Shown here one piece after another: positions 8,424-16,008 of a DNA stretch of 64,000 nt. Position 1 is the stretch's first letter; each line of letters starts with the position of its first letter. Below the pieces are notes generated by a model, which ran no database searches, was not told where the DNA came from, and worked only from the letters and a program-made list of their open reading frames with translations. The translations under genes and the position numbers were made by a program. Origin of the DNA: Streptomyces sp. L2 (lineage in GTDB: Bacteria; Actinomycetota; Actinomycetes; Streptomycetales; Streptomycetaceae); the NCBI RefSeq assembly GCF_004124325.1, contig NZ_QBDT01000001.1:7254001-7318000 (forward strand). Direction: 5' to 3'.

Positions 8424-9406
8424 CCAAGCCCCCGCGCCCCCCGCGCGTCCTGGTGCTGCGCGCTCTCGGCCTCGGCGACCTGCTGGCCGGCGTGCCCGCC
8501 CTGCGAGGCATCCGCCGGGCCTTCCCCGGTCACCACGTCGTCCTCGCCCTGCCGCCCGGCCTCACCGAACCCGCGCTCGCATCCGGCGCGATCGACACCG
8601 TCCTCCCGGCCGAGGCGCCCGGCCGAGGGGTCCCGTCTCTCACCCACTGGCCCGGCCCGCCCCCGGACGTCGCCGTCGACCTGCACGGCAACGGCCCCGA
8701 GAGCCGCGACGCCCTGCACCCCGGCCGGCTCCTCGCGCACGCCCTGCCGGACGGCCCGCCCTGGCCCACCCGGCCCAACGAACGCGACCGCTGGTGCGCG
8801 TTCCTGCGCGCCTACGGCATCCCGGCCGACCCCCGCGACCTGCGCCTGCCCCCGTCCGGCGGCACGCCCTCCCCGGCCCCCGGGGCGGTCGTGGTCCACC
8901 CCGGCGCCGCGTCCGGCGCGCGCCGCTGGCCCGTCGAGCGGTACGCCGCCGTCGTACGGTGCCTGCGCGCCGCCGGACACCATGTGGTGCTCACCGGCGG
9001 GCCCGGCGAGGACGCCCTGGTACGGTCGGTCGCCGAGCGCGGCGGCCACCCCGCGAGCGGCATGCTGACCGGCGGACTGCCCTTCGGCGAGCTGTCCGCG
9101 CTGGTGGCGCACGCCTCCCTCGTGCTCAGCGGGGACACCGGCCTCGCCCATCTCGCCGTCGCCCACGGCACCCGCTCGGTCACCCTGTTCGGGCCGGTCT
9201 CCCCACGCCTGTGGGGGCCACCGCCCGGCACCCGGCACCTCGCCCTGTGGAAGCCCGGCCCACCCGGCGACCCGCACGGCCGCACCCCCGACACCCCGCT
9301 GCTGCGCATCACCGCCCGCGAGGTCACCGCCGCAGCCCTGACCCTGCTCGGCCACGACGCCCGCCCCCGACCCGCGCCGGAAGCGGCGGCGGCCCACGCC
9401 CACTGA
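8420..9406 (+). CDS. Family 9 glycosyltransferase (heptosyltransferase-like), second copy
   Basis: A 328-residue GT9 protein. RVLVLRALGLGDLLAGVPAL is the N-terminal GxGD signature with RALGLGD, VVVHPGAASGARRWPVERYA starts the donor domain, and VLSGDTGLAHLAVAHGTRSV is the DTGxxHLA donor motif. GTG 8420 overlaps the hldE stop by 4 bp, so it closes the operon. The pair of GT9 enzymes flanking the heptose-activation genes suggests that at least two heptose-type residues are transferred; this is inference. Confidence 0.85.
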   Translation: MTKPPRPPRVLVLRALGLGDLLAGVPALRGIRRAFPGHHVVLALPPGLTEPALASGAIDTVLPAEAPGRGVPSLTHWPGPPPDVAVDLHGNGPESRDALHPGRLLAHALPDGPPWPTRPNERDRWCAFLRAYGIPADPRDLRLPPSGGTPSPAPGAVVVHPGAASGARRWPVERYAAVVRCLRAAGHHVVLTGGPGEDALVRSVAERGGHPASGMLTGGLPFGELSALVAHASLVLSGDTGLAHLAVAHGTRSVTLFGPVSPRLWGPPPGTRHLALWKPGPPGDPHGRTPDTPLLRITAREVTAAALTLLGHDARPRPAPEAAAAHAH

Positions 9407-9795
9407 ACCCGCACTCGATGCCGCGCGCGGCCGGCACCCCAGCAGGCTTCACCTGGTTGCGCCGCCCGGCCGCGGCCGGCCGTGATGCGCACGGGGCACC
9501 TGATGCGTACCGTGCCCCGCGCCCCGGAGCCCGCCGCGCACCGTCGGCCGCGCGCTCGCCGTGCTGACGTGGGCGCGCTGCGGGCGCGACCCCTTCCCGC
9601 GCGCGCCGGAGGGCCGGCTCGCCGCACTGGAGCCGGCCCGTGGAAGGCCACCCGCACGGCGGTATGTCGGACGAGGAAATCCGGCCCCGACACGCCCGGG
9701 GAGAGTCATTGCGTCGGGCAACCGGCGGAGGCAGAGTGAACCCCCCGGTCAAGACGCGGCTGGCTGACTACCTCCCCACAGGAAGTTCGGTCCCC
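9407..9795. other. Intergenic region between heptose operon and STAS gene; no gene seen
   Basis: This 389-bp gap contains several open frames on both strands, but none has Streptomyces-like third-base bias, a ribosome site or recognisable protein similarity. The last ~60 bases must hold the promoter and leader of the STAS gene. I see no clear terminator for the heptose operon. Confidence 0.5.
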
Positions 9796-10230
9796 ATGGA
9801 AAACGGTCAGCTGTCCCACCCCCGCACCGCCGCCCTGTGCCTGAAGGCCGTACGGGAACGGCGCCCCGAGGTGGGCCTGATCAGCGTGCTCAAGGCGCGC
9901 GGCACGGTCGACGCCTCCAACGCCCCGGAGTTCTCCGCCGCCCTGGCCGAGCACGTCGAGCGTGCCGACATCGCCGGGGAACACGCCGTCCTGGACATGA
10001 CCGAGGTGTACCTCGCCAGCGCCGTCGCCGTGCGGTCCCTGGACCGGGCCACGGGGAACCTCGCCTTCTCCGGCCGGTCCCTGCCCGTCGTGCAACCGCG
10101 GCCGCACGTACGCGAGATGCTGCGGCTCGCCGGCCTGCAGGGCGTACGCGTCCACGCCACCATGGCCTCCGCGCTGCACGCCCTGGAAGACCGAAGACCG
10201 GTACGGCCCGAGCCCGGCGTCCGACGCTGA
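9796..10230 (+). CDS. STAS domain protein (anti-sigma factor antagonist-like)
   Basis: A 144-residue single STAS domain. RRPEVGLISVLKARGTVDAS starts the domain, AVLDMTEVYLASAVAVRSL is the central strand and helix, and HVREMLRLAGLQGVRVHATM is the C-terminal part. Classical antagonists have an IDSSG loop with a phosphorylatable serine. Here the same place reads LASAV, so the serine may remain but its surroundings are degenerate. The ATG at 9796 is preceded by AGGAAG about 10 bases upstream. The downstream gene also starts with a STAS domain. It probably acts in the cytoplasm on a sigma-factor or stress regulatory circuit; the partner is not in this window. Confidence 0.75.
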   Translation: MENGQLSHPRTAALCLKAVRERRPEVGLISVLKARGTVDASNAPEFSAALAEHVERADIAGEHAVLDMTEVYLASAVAVRSLDRATGNLAFSGRSLPVVQPRPHVREMLRLAGLQGVRVHATMASALHALEDRRPVRPEPGVRR

Positions 10231-10352
10231 CGGGCCGTGCGCCGGGCGCACGCCCGGCGCGGTTGTCGGCCGGCCGTCAGCCGTGCAAGGTGGTGTGGAA
10301 GGTCAGGAAGGGGCCGTGCAAGTTCCGTGTGACGTCCTGTCTGGGTGATGCC

Positions 10353-11603
10353 ATGAAATCCGCTTCCGACCGGCCCGGCGCCCCGGCTCCCCTGGTCATC
10401 GAGTCGTCCGTCGTCGAGGGCCTGCCGGCCGAGGGCGCGCTGCTGCTGCGCATGTCCGGCAGCCTCGACGCCGACGGCGCGCACGCCTGGTCGGAGGAAC
10501 TGCGCGGACACCTCGACCAGGCGGACCGCGCCGGACTGCGCCCCGTCCTCGACATGGCCCACGTACTCCTCGGCGGCGCCGCCGTGCTGCGGACGCTGAG
10601 CGAGGCCACCCTGGCCCGCACCGGACGCCCCGACCTGATCATCGTCCGCGCGCGCCCCGGCGTACGGGAAGCGGTGCACCTCGCCTGCTTGGCCGGCGTA
10701 CGGCTCTACACCACCCTCGAAGAGGCCCTGCGGGAGATGGCCCGGACGGTGACCCGGGTGGAGGACCTGCCGGCCTGGCGCTCCCAGATGGCCGATCCGC
10801 TGCGCCCGTCCTACGAGGACCTGCACAAGGAGGTCCGGGCCCTGCGCGCCCGCGTGCGCACCGCCCCGGTCATCGGCATGGCCCAGGGGACGCTGATGGT
10901 CCGCTACGGCCTGGCCGACTCCGGGAGCGCGTTCCGGGTGCTGCGCGAGGCCTCGCAGCGGTTCAACGTCCCGCTGCGCGTCCTGGTGTCCGCCGTGGTG
11001 GTGGCCCGGCCCCCGGACGGCGAGGTGTGGTTCCCCGGCCGCCGCCCGCTGCCCCTGCCGGCGCTGCGGATCCTCGCCCGGAGCGGCCGCGACCCGCGCT
11101 ACCGGCGGCAGATGATCGACGCGGTGCTGCACGAGGCGCTGGCCATCGGCCGGGCACCCGCCGGATACGTTCAGTTCGTCGACCCGGCCGTGAACGCCCT
11201 GATGCTGGAGACCCACCACGGCTGCGACGAGACCTTCCTCGACGTGCTCGTGCGCGGCCGGGACGAGGGCACCGCCGACGCGGCCGCCCGCACCCGCGGA
11301 CAGGCCGTGAGCGTCCCGGACGTGGTGACGGACCCCCTGCTCTCCGACGACAGTCGGCGCGCCCTCCTGACCAACGGCACCCGCGCGCTGCGCAGCACCC
11401 CGGTCGTCTCCGGAGCCGGCTCCTGCGTCGGCGTGATCAGCCTGCACTGGGAGGAGGCCGGCCGTCGGCCCACCGCCGGCCAGAGCGAGGCGCTGGACGT
11501 GCTGGCGGCCGACACGGCGGCCTGGCTGAGCTGGTACCACCGCTCGGTCCTGCTGGACGCACTCGAACACGTGCACAAAGCCCTGAGCCGGCGCACCCCC
11601 TGA
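10353..11603 (+). CDS. STAS-ANTAR-GAF multidomain regulator
   Basis: A 416-residue protein with three parts. An N-terminal STAS-like domain (about 15-125; LVIESSVVEGLPAEGALLLR to EAVHLACLAGVRLYTTLEEA) has LLGGAAV where a phospho-acceptor serine would lie. A central ANTAR helical bundle (about 155-215) shows PVIGMAQGTLMVRYGL and AFRVLREASQRFNVPLRVLV. A C-terminal GAF domain (about 240-400) has TRGQAVSVPDVVTDPLLSDD and SCVGVISLHWEE. ANTAR domains bind paired RNA hairpins to prevent termination, so this looks like a signal-responsive antiterminator. The order STAS-ANTAR-GAF is unusual, because most ANTAR proteins have GAF before ANTAR. ATG 10353 is the first plausible start, though its ribosome site is weak. 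Confidence 0.75.
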   Translation: MKSASDRPGAPAPLVIESSVVEGLPAEGALLLRMSGSLDADGAHAWSEELRGHLDQADRAGLRPVLDMAHVLLGGAAVLRTLSEATLARTGRPDLIIVRARPGVREAVHLACLAGVRLYTTLEEALREMARTVTRVEDLPAWRSQMADPLRPSYEDLHKEVRALRARVRTAPVIGMAQGTLMVRYGLADSGSAFRVLREASQRFNVPLRVLVSAVVVARPPDGEVWFPGRRPLPLPALRILARSGRDPRYRRQMIDAVLHEALAIGRAPAGYVQFVDPAVNALMLETHHGCDETFLDVLVRGRDEGTADAAARTRGQAVSVPDVVTDPLLSDDSRRALLTNGTRALRSTPVVSGAGSCVGVISLHWEEAGRRPTAGQSEALDVLAADTAAWLSWYHRSVLLDALEHVHKALSRRTP

Positions 11604-11715
11604 GCCGGCCGGCGGGCGGTCCGGTCGCGGGGGCGGGTGTGCGTCACCCGCGTCCCCCTGGGAACCCGGACCCCGCACGCAGCACAGCACGCACCATCCG
11701 GAGGGAGCGCGGCGC

Positions 11716-11907
11716 ATGTCCAATCCGCAGCAGCCCGAACAGCGGCGCAGTGTCAAGGGAGGCGCCACCCCGCAGGACATCGGCGAACTCAAGGCCCGAC
11801 AGAAGGCCGGCCGCACGGGACCCCGCCCGCACGGCTCGGACAAGGGCGAGAAGGGCGGGGGCCAGGGCGGCGGAGTACCCCCGGCGCAGCGCCCCGACCA
11901 TCCCTGA
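11716..11907 (+). CDS. Small basic hydrophilic protein, unknown function
   Basis: A 63-residue protein, MSNPQQPEQRRSVKGGATPQ and onward, rich in Gly, Lys, Arg and Pro, with no hydrophobic segment and predicted disorder. The ATG has a good ribosome site (GGAGGG at about 11700-11705), and a strong hairpin follows 19 bp after the stop, so it looks like a real monocistronic gene. I do not recognise a function. Confidence 0.55.
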   Translation: MSNPQQPEQRRSVKGGATPQDIGELKARQKAGRTGPRPHGSDKGEKGGGQGGGVPPAQRPDHP

Positions 11908-11925
11908 CCCGCTGTCCACCGCACC

Positions 11926-11965
11926 GACGGCCCCGACGACGTCACCGGACGTCCTCGGGGCCGTC
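11926..11965 (+). terminator. Intrinsic-type hairpin terminator
   Basis: Two 18-base arms (11926-11943 and 11948-11965) pair with a single mismatch around an ACCG loop. It sits just after the 63-residue gene and before the RpiB-like gene. There is no T-tract, as is common for Streptomyces terminators. Confidence 0.8.
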
Positions 11966-12028
11966 GCCCGTCCGCTTCGCCGTGGCTCGTGCCCCCGGCC
12001 ACCGAGCTCGGACCGCGACCCCGGCCGC

Positions 12029-12034
12029 TAGGCT
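12029..12034 (+). promoter_or_regulatory. -10 element of a probable leaderless promoter
   Basis: TAGGCT fits the Streptomyces vegetative -10 consensus and ends 6 bases before ATG 12041, so transcription would begin at or next to the start codon. No usable ribosome site separates them. The -35 is weak. Confidence 0.5.
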
Positions 12035-12040
12035 CGGAGC

Positions 12041-12496
12041 ATGCGGATCTCCGTCTCCTCCGACATGGACGAACCCGTCGCCCGCCTCCTCGTCGAGGAA
12101 CTGCGGGACCGGGGACACGCGGTACGGGCGTACGGCGCGCTGCGCGCCGGGGACGACGCCCGGTGGGCGGTCTGCTCCGCGGCCGCCGCGCGTGACGTCG
12201 GCGAAGGGGCGGCGGACCAGGCCGTCGTCTGCTGCTGGACCGGCACCGGCGCCTCGATCGCCGCCAACAAGGTGCCCGGCGTCCGGGCGGCCCTGTGCAC
12301 GGACGCCGGGACGGCGCGGGGGGCGCGGCAGTGGAACGACGCCAACGTCCTGGCGCTCGGCCTGCGGCTGACGTCGGCGCCCGTGCTGAAGGAGATCCTG
12401 GACGCGTGGTTCGCGGCCGAGGCGAGCCAGGACGCCGAGGACCGGCAGAACCTGGCCCACCTCGACCGCATCGACTCCGGGCCGAACCGCGGCTGA
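12041..12496 (+). CDS. RpiB/LacA/LacB family sugar-phosphate isomerase
   Basis: A 151-residue protein with the ribose-5-phosphate isomerase B fold. Visible are MRISVSSDMDEPVARLLVEE at the N-terminus, VVCCWTGTGASIAANKVPGV with the catalytic Cys and phosphate-binding Gly loop (about residues 65-84), and RAALC, followed by WNDANVLALGLRL. It would interconvert aldose and ketose phosphates in the cytoplasm. The N-terminal His that opens the sugar ring in RpiB is not obvious, so substrate preference may differ. The start is supported by the TAGGCT -10 six bases upstream, which implies a leaderless message. Confidence 0.8.
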   Translation: MRISVSSDMDEPVARLLVEELRDRGHAVRAYGALRAGDDARWAVCSAAAARDVGEGAADQAVVCCWTGTGASIAANKVPGVRAALCTDAGTARGARQWNDANVLALGLRLTSAPVLKEILDAWFAAEASQDAEDRQNLAHLDRIDSGPNRG

Positions 12497-12503
12497 GCGG
12501 AGA

Positions 12504-12878
12504 TCAGTGGGCGCCGAGCCCGCCCCCGCCGAACGAGCCGCTCGACCCCTTGCTCCAGCGGGGGCGGCCCTGGCTCTGCCCGCTGTCGCTCGGCCTGGAC
12601 TTCATGTTGCTCAGTTCGTACGGAGTGAGGGGGCGGCCGCCCTTCTCCATGTGCGGGACCTCCTGCGACTCCATGCTCTGCCGGACCTCGTGCACCGCGC
12701 CCTCGGGGGGCAGGTGCGGCTGCTCGTCCGGACGCGGCCGCGGGGGTTCGCGGTACTTGATCCGCGAGTTCATCCAGAAGCCGCCCGCGAGCAGGGCCAG
12801 AACGACCACCGCGGCGCCGAAGAGTGCCAGACTCATCAGGCCGCTGGCCGCGGCCATCTGCATCGTTGCGGTATTCAT
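12504..12878 (-). CDS. Small single-pass membrane protein, DUF6479-like
   Basis: A 124-residue protein with one N-terminal transmembrane helix (about residues 8-34, GLMSLALFGAAVVVLALLAG), then a basic segment and a hydrophilic tail. The tail contains GGRPLTPYELSNMKS and a Gly/Ser-rich end, a pattern seen in Streptomyces DUF6479 proteins. It is convergent with the RpiB-like gene and divergent from the Cys-rich protein gene. The start chosen, at 12878, gives the membrane helix directly; a frame extension upstream to 12971 has no ribosome site. Function unknown. Confidence 0.65.
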   Translation of the reverse strand: MNTATMQMAAASGLMSLALFGAAVVVLALLAGGFWMNSRIKYREPPRPRPDEQPHLPPEGAVHEVRQSMESQEVPHMEKGGRPLTPYELSNMKSRPSDSGQSQGRPRWSKGSSGSFGGGGLGAH

Positions 12879-12964
12879 AGATGAGGAATACCCCGCCCAG
12901 AACAGGACGAACCAGGGCACTTCCCGTGAGGTTTGCCCGCCCTCGGCCCGGCTACCCGGCCGGA

Positions 12965-13339
12965 GTGACACCGCCTACTTCCCAGCAGCAGCTCTACCGG
13001 TTCCTGGAGGACCGCTTCACGTGCGCCCAGGCGTGCACCGAGTGCGCCAGGGCCTGTGCGGTGCGCGCGAGCCTCCTCGACCCGGACGGCACCGAGCGGC
13101 AGGAGCGCGTCCGCCGCCTCGGCATCATGTGCGCGGAGGTGTGCGACGCGACCTGCCGCATGCTGTCCGAGCAGAACCGCCAGGACGAGGCCGGCATCCG
13201 GGTCCAGCTGGAATGGTGCCGCTCGGTCTGCCTCGACTCCGCGCACGCCCTCGACGAGCAGCCCGGCGCCGAGGGGACCGCGGAGTCCTGCCGGGACTGC
13301 GCCCGCGCCTGCACGGACTTCATGGCGACCCTGAACTGA
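12965..13339 (+). CDS. Cysteine-rich four-helix-bundle protein (DUF326/Csp copper-storage-like)
   Basis: A 124-residue protein with 12 cysteines arranged in helical spacings: CAQACTECARAC near residue 20, CAEVCDATC near 61, CRSVC near 87 and CRDCARAC near 112. These repeated CxxxC and CxxC spacings on amphipathic helices match DUF326/copper storage proteins, in which thiols line the core of a four-helix bundle and bind Cu(I). GTG 12965 gives the family-like N-terminus TPPTSQQQLYRFLEDRFTC; an upstream ATG at 12881 would add an Arg/Pro-rich leader without family character. No twin-arginine signal is seen, so it is likely cytosolic. Confidence 0.78.
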   Translation: MTPPTSQQQLYRFLEDRFTCAQACTECARACAVRASLLDPDGTERQERVRRLGIMCAEVCDATCRMLSEQNRQDEAGIRVQLEWCRSVCLDSAHALDEQPGAEGTAESCRDCARACTDFMATLN

Positions 13340-13352
13340 GGTTCCCAATTTC

Positions 13353-13366
13353 TGGAACACGTTCTA
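13353..13366. promoter_or_regulatory. KstR-type operator (TnnAACnnGTTnnA)
   Basis: TGGAACACGTTCTA matches all fixed positions of the 14-bp consensus TnnAACnnGTTnnA described for KstR, the TetR-family repressor of sterol catabolism in mycobacteria and rhodococci. It is centred about 50 bp before the GTG start of the acyl-CoA dehydrogenase gene. Confidence 0.7.
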
Positions 13367-13410
13367 CGGTGTGCGCCGTCAGGACCGCCCTTGGGGAGCC
13401 TGGAGGCGCC

Positions 13411-14589
13411 GTGCATCTCGACCACACGCCCGAACAGCAGCGGCTGCGCAGCGAACTGCGCGCCTACTTCGCGCGACTGGTACCCGACCACGCCTACGAG
13501 CGCTACGCCGAACCGGCCGCGCAGAAGCGGTTCTACCGCGAGACCATCCGCCGCCTCGGCGCCGACGGCTGGCTCGGTGTGGGCTGGCCCACCGAGTACG
13601 GCGGGCGCGGCATGACCGCGACGGACCAGTTCATCTTCTTCGACGAGGCCGCGCAGGCCGGCGTACCGCTGCCCCTCATGGCCCTCAACACGGTCGGCCC
13701 GACCCTCATGCGGTACGGCACCGACGAGCAGAAGGCGTACTTCCTGCCGCGCATCCTCTCCGGCGAGATCGACTTCGCGATCGGCTACAGCGAGCCTGAG
13801 GCCGGCACCGACCTGGCCGCGCTGAAGACCCGGGCCGTACGGGACGGCGACACCTACGTCGTCAACGGGCAGAAGATCTGGACCACCAACGGAGACACCG
13901 CGGACTGGGTGTGGCTGGCCACGCGCACCGACCCCGCGGCCCCGCCGCACAAGGGCATCACCATGCTCCTGGTGCCGACCTCCGACCCCGGCTACTCCTG
14001 CACCGTCATCCGGACGCTCGCCTCCCACGACACCACGGCCAGCTACTACGAGGACATCCGCGTCCCCGTCTCCCGCCGGGTCGGCGAGGAGAACCAGGGC
14101 TGGCGGCTGATCACGAACCAGCTCAACCACGAGCGCGTCACTCTCGCCGCGCACGGCACCATGGCGATCCGAGCCCTGCACGACGTGCAGCACTGGGCGA
14201 TGGAGACCAAGCTGGCCGACGGACGCCGGGTCGTCGACCTGCCCTGGGTCCGCCGGCGCCTCGCCCAGACGCACACCAGACTGGACGCGCTCAGGCTGAT
14301 GAACTGGCGGATGGTGACCGCCGTCGAGGACGGCACGCTCACCCCCCAGGACGCCTCCGCCGTCAAGGTCTACGGCTCAGAGGCCCGCCGGGACGCCTAC
14401 GCCTGGCTCATGGAGATCGCCGGCGCCGCCGGACTGCTGAAGGAGACCTCGGCGGGCGCCGTCCTGCACGGCGAACTCGAACGCGGCTACCGCTCGGCGG
14501 TCATCTTCACCTTCGGCGGCGGCAACAACGAGATCCAGCGCGAGATCATCTCCTGGATCGGCCTGGGCATGCCCCGCGTACGACGCTGA
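13411..14589 (+). CDS. Acyl-CoA dehydrogenase (steroid/lipid catabolism type)
   Basis: A 392-residue flavin-dependent acyl-CoA dehydrogenase. The N-terminal helical domain contains LGVGWPTEYGGRGMTATDQF. The middle domain has FAIGYSEPEAGTDLAALKTR and VNGQKIWTTNGDTADWVWLA, the flavin and substrate contacts. The C-terminal helical domain ends with FTFGGGNNEIQREIISWIGL. The GGNNEIQREII ending is typical of the subfamily found in sterol-degrading actinobacteria. GTG 13411 has a GGAGG site at 13402-13406. The KstR-type site upstream suggests derepression by a steroid CoA thioester; this is inference. Mycobacterial sterol FadEs often work as heterotetramers, but no second FadE subunit is adjacent here. 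Confidence 0.88.
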   Translation: MHLDHTPEQQRLRSELRAYFARLVPDHAYERYAEPAAQKRFYRETIRRLGADGWLGVGWPTEYGGRGMTATDQFIFFDEAAQAGVPLPLMALNTVGPTLMRYGTDEQKAYFLPRILSGEIDFAIGYSEPEAGTDLAALKTRAVRDGDTYVVNGQKIWTTNGDTADWVWLATRTDPAAPPHKGITMLLVPTSDPGYSCTVIRTLASHDTTASYYEDIRVPVSRRVGEENQGWRLITNQLNHERVTLAAHGTMAIRALHDVQHWAMETKLADGRRVVDLPWVRRRLAQTHTRLDALRLMNWRMVTAVEDGTLTPQDASAVKVYGSEARRDAYAWLMEIAGAAGLLKETSAGAVLHGELERGYRSAVIFTFGGGNNEIQREIISWIGLGMPRVRR

Positions 14590-14692
14590 CCCGCGAGCCG
14601 GTTAGGGTGAGCCCTCGCGCGACCCGAAGCACTCAGCCAGAGCACTCACCGAAGCACTCGTCGAGGACCGCAGCCACCAGGGAGCCCGCGGC

Positions 14693-15958
14693 ATGACCGG
14701 CACCACGGAGGCCCTCGGCGGGTCGGCTGCGGTCGAGCAAGCCGTACGGAGCGTCACGCGCCCGTTCTACGGGTACGCCGTGCTCGCCAACTCGCTGTTC
14801 CAGCGCGGGGTGTTCGTCCTCTTCCTCCAGCAGCGGGGCTTCTCCGCCGCGCAGATTGCCCTCCTGCAGACACTGCTCTACCTGGTCAGCGGGGTCGCCG
14901 AGTTGCCGACGGGAGTCATCGCCGACCGGATCGGCAGGCGTGCGAGCATCGTGATCGGCCAAGTGCTGATCGCCGTATGCCTGCTCGGCCAGGTGACGTC
15001 CTCCACCTACTGGGTGTTCCTGACGCTGTTCGTCGGCCAGGGCGTGGGCATGGCCTGTGTGTCCGGCTCGGACACCGCCCTGCTGTACGACCTGCTGGTG
15101 CGCCGCGGAGCGACGGCCGGCTACGTGAAGATCAGGTCCCGGTTCACCATGCTCGGGACGGTCACCTCGGGAGTCGCCATCGTCCTCGGCGGCCAACTGC
15201 AGCGGATCTCCTGGGGAGTCGTCTACGCCGGCTCGGCCGCATCCCTCGCCCTGGCCGTGGTGGTGCTGCTGTCCCGGGTGCCCGAGATCCGCGGCGCGGA
15301 CGCGGTGGACGAGCCGGACGGAGCCGGGAAGGAGCACACCGACGCCACGGCGTGGCGGGCGATGCTGCGCGTCGCCACGCCGGCGCTCGTGACCCTCGTC
15401 GTGGTGTCCGGACTGATGCACGCGACGTTGACGCCGTACATCATCTTCACGCAGAAGACCCTCTCCGATCAGGGCGCCGGTACCGCCTTGGTCAGTGTGG
15501 TCATAGCGGCGGGATTCCTCGTCGGCGGGCTCGTTCCGCTGCTGTCGGACCGCGCGAACCGGCGCATCGGGTACCGGGTCGTCGTCCCGGTGTCTCTGCT
15601 GACGCTCGCCGCGGCGCTCGGCCTGAGCGGCCTCGGCCGGGTCTGGGTCACCATCGCCGCGTTCCTGGCCCTGGTCGGGGCTCCCGAGATCACCGCCGTA
15701 CTCGTGGACAACGTGTTCAACGAGGCCGTGCCGTCGCGTCATCGGGCGAGCCTACTGTCGATGATCGCGTTCGTGGAGTCGGCGCTCATCGGCGCCGGCT
15801 ACCTCGTCCTCGGCGCCCTCATGGACGGGCTGGGCTCCGGTGCGGGCATGGCCGCCTACGCCGCCGTACCCCTGCTGGCATGTCTCCTGTGGCTTCCGGT
15901 GCTCTTCCGAAGGGCACGGGTGACCACCGGGAGCGAGGAGCAGGTAGACCGGACGTAA
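14693..15958 (+). CDS. Major facilitator superfamily transporter
   Basis: A 421-residue membrane protein with about 12 hydrophobic segments. GVAELPTGVIADRIGRRASI holds the loop 2-3 motif A (GxLADRxGRR), and the second half has GGLVPLLSDRANRRIGYRVV as the mirrored loop. It belongs to the family of drug or unknown-substrate exporters. Codon choice is slightly less G/C-biased than in neighbouring genes, which may hint at a separate origin. The 103-bp upstream gap has three AGCACTC copies (14628, 14641, 14653) at 12-13 bp spacing. Substrate unknown. Confidence 0.85.
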   Translation: MTGTTEALGGSAAVEQAVRSVTRPFYGYAVLANSLFQRGVFVLFLQQRGFSAAQIALLQTLLYLVSGVAELPTGVIADRIGRRASIVIGQVLIAVCLLGQVTSSTYWVFLTLFVGQGVGMACVSGSDTALLYDLLVRRGATAGYVKIRSRFTMLGTVTSGVAIVLGGQLQRISWGVVYAGSAASLALAVVVLLSRVPEIRGADAVDEPDGAGKEHTDATAWRAMLRVATPALVTLVVVSGLMHATLTPYIIFTQKTLSDQGAGTALVSVVIAAGFLVGGLVPLLSDRANRRIGYRVVVPVSLLTLAAALGLSGLGRVWVTIAAFLALVGAPEITAVLVDNVFNEAVPSRHRASLLSMIAFVESALIGAGYLVLGALMDGLGSGAGMAAYAAVPLLACLLWLPVLFRRARVTTGSEEQVDRT

Positions 15959-16008
15959 GCTGGGTCGCTGAATCCCGTCGGCTTCACCGCGCTCCGGGGA
16001 GGGATCAC

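Noticed and set aside
9407..9795. Short open frames on both strands in the gap after the heptose operon
   Set aside because: They lack ribosome sites, codon bias and any protein family feature.
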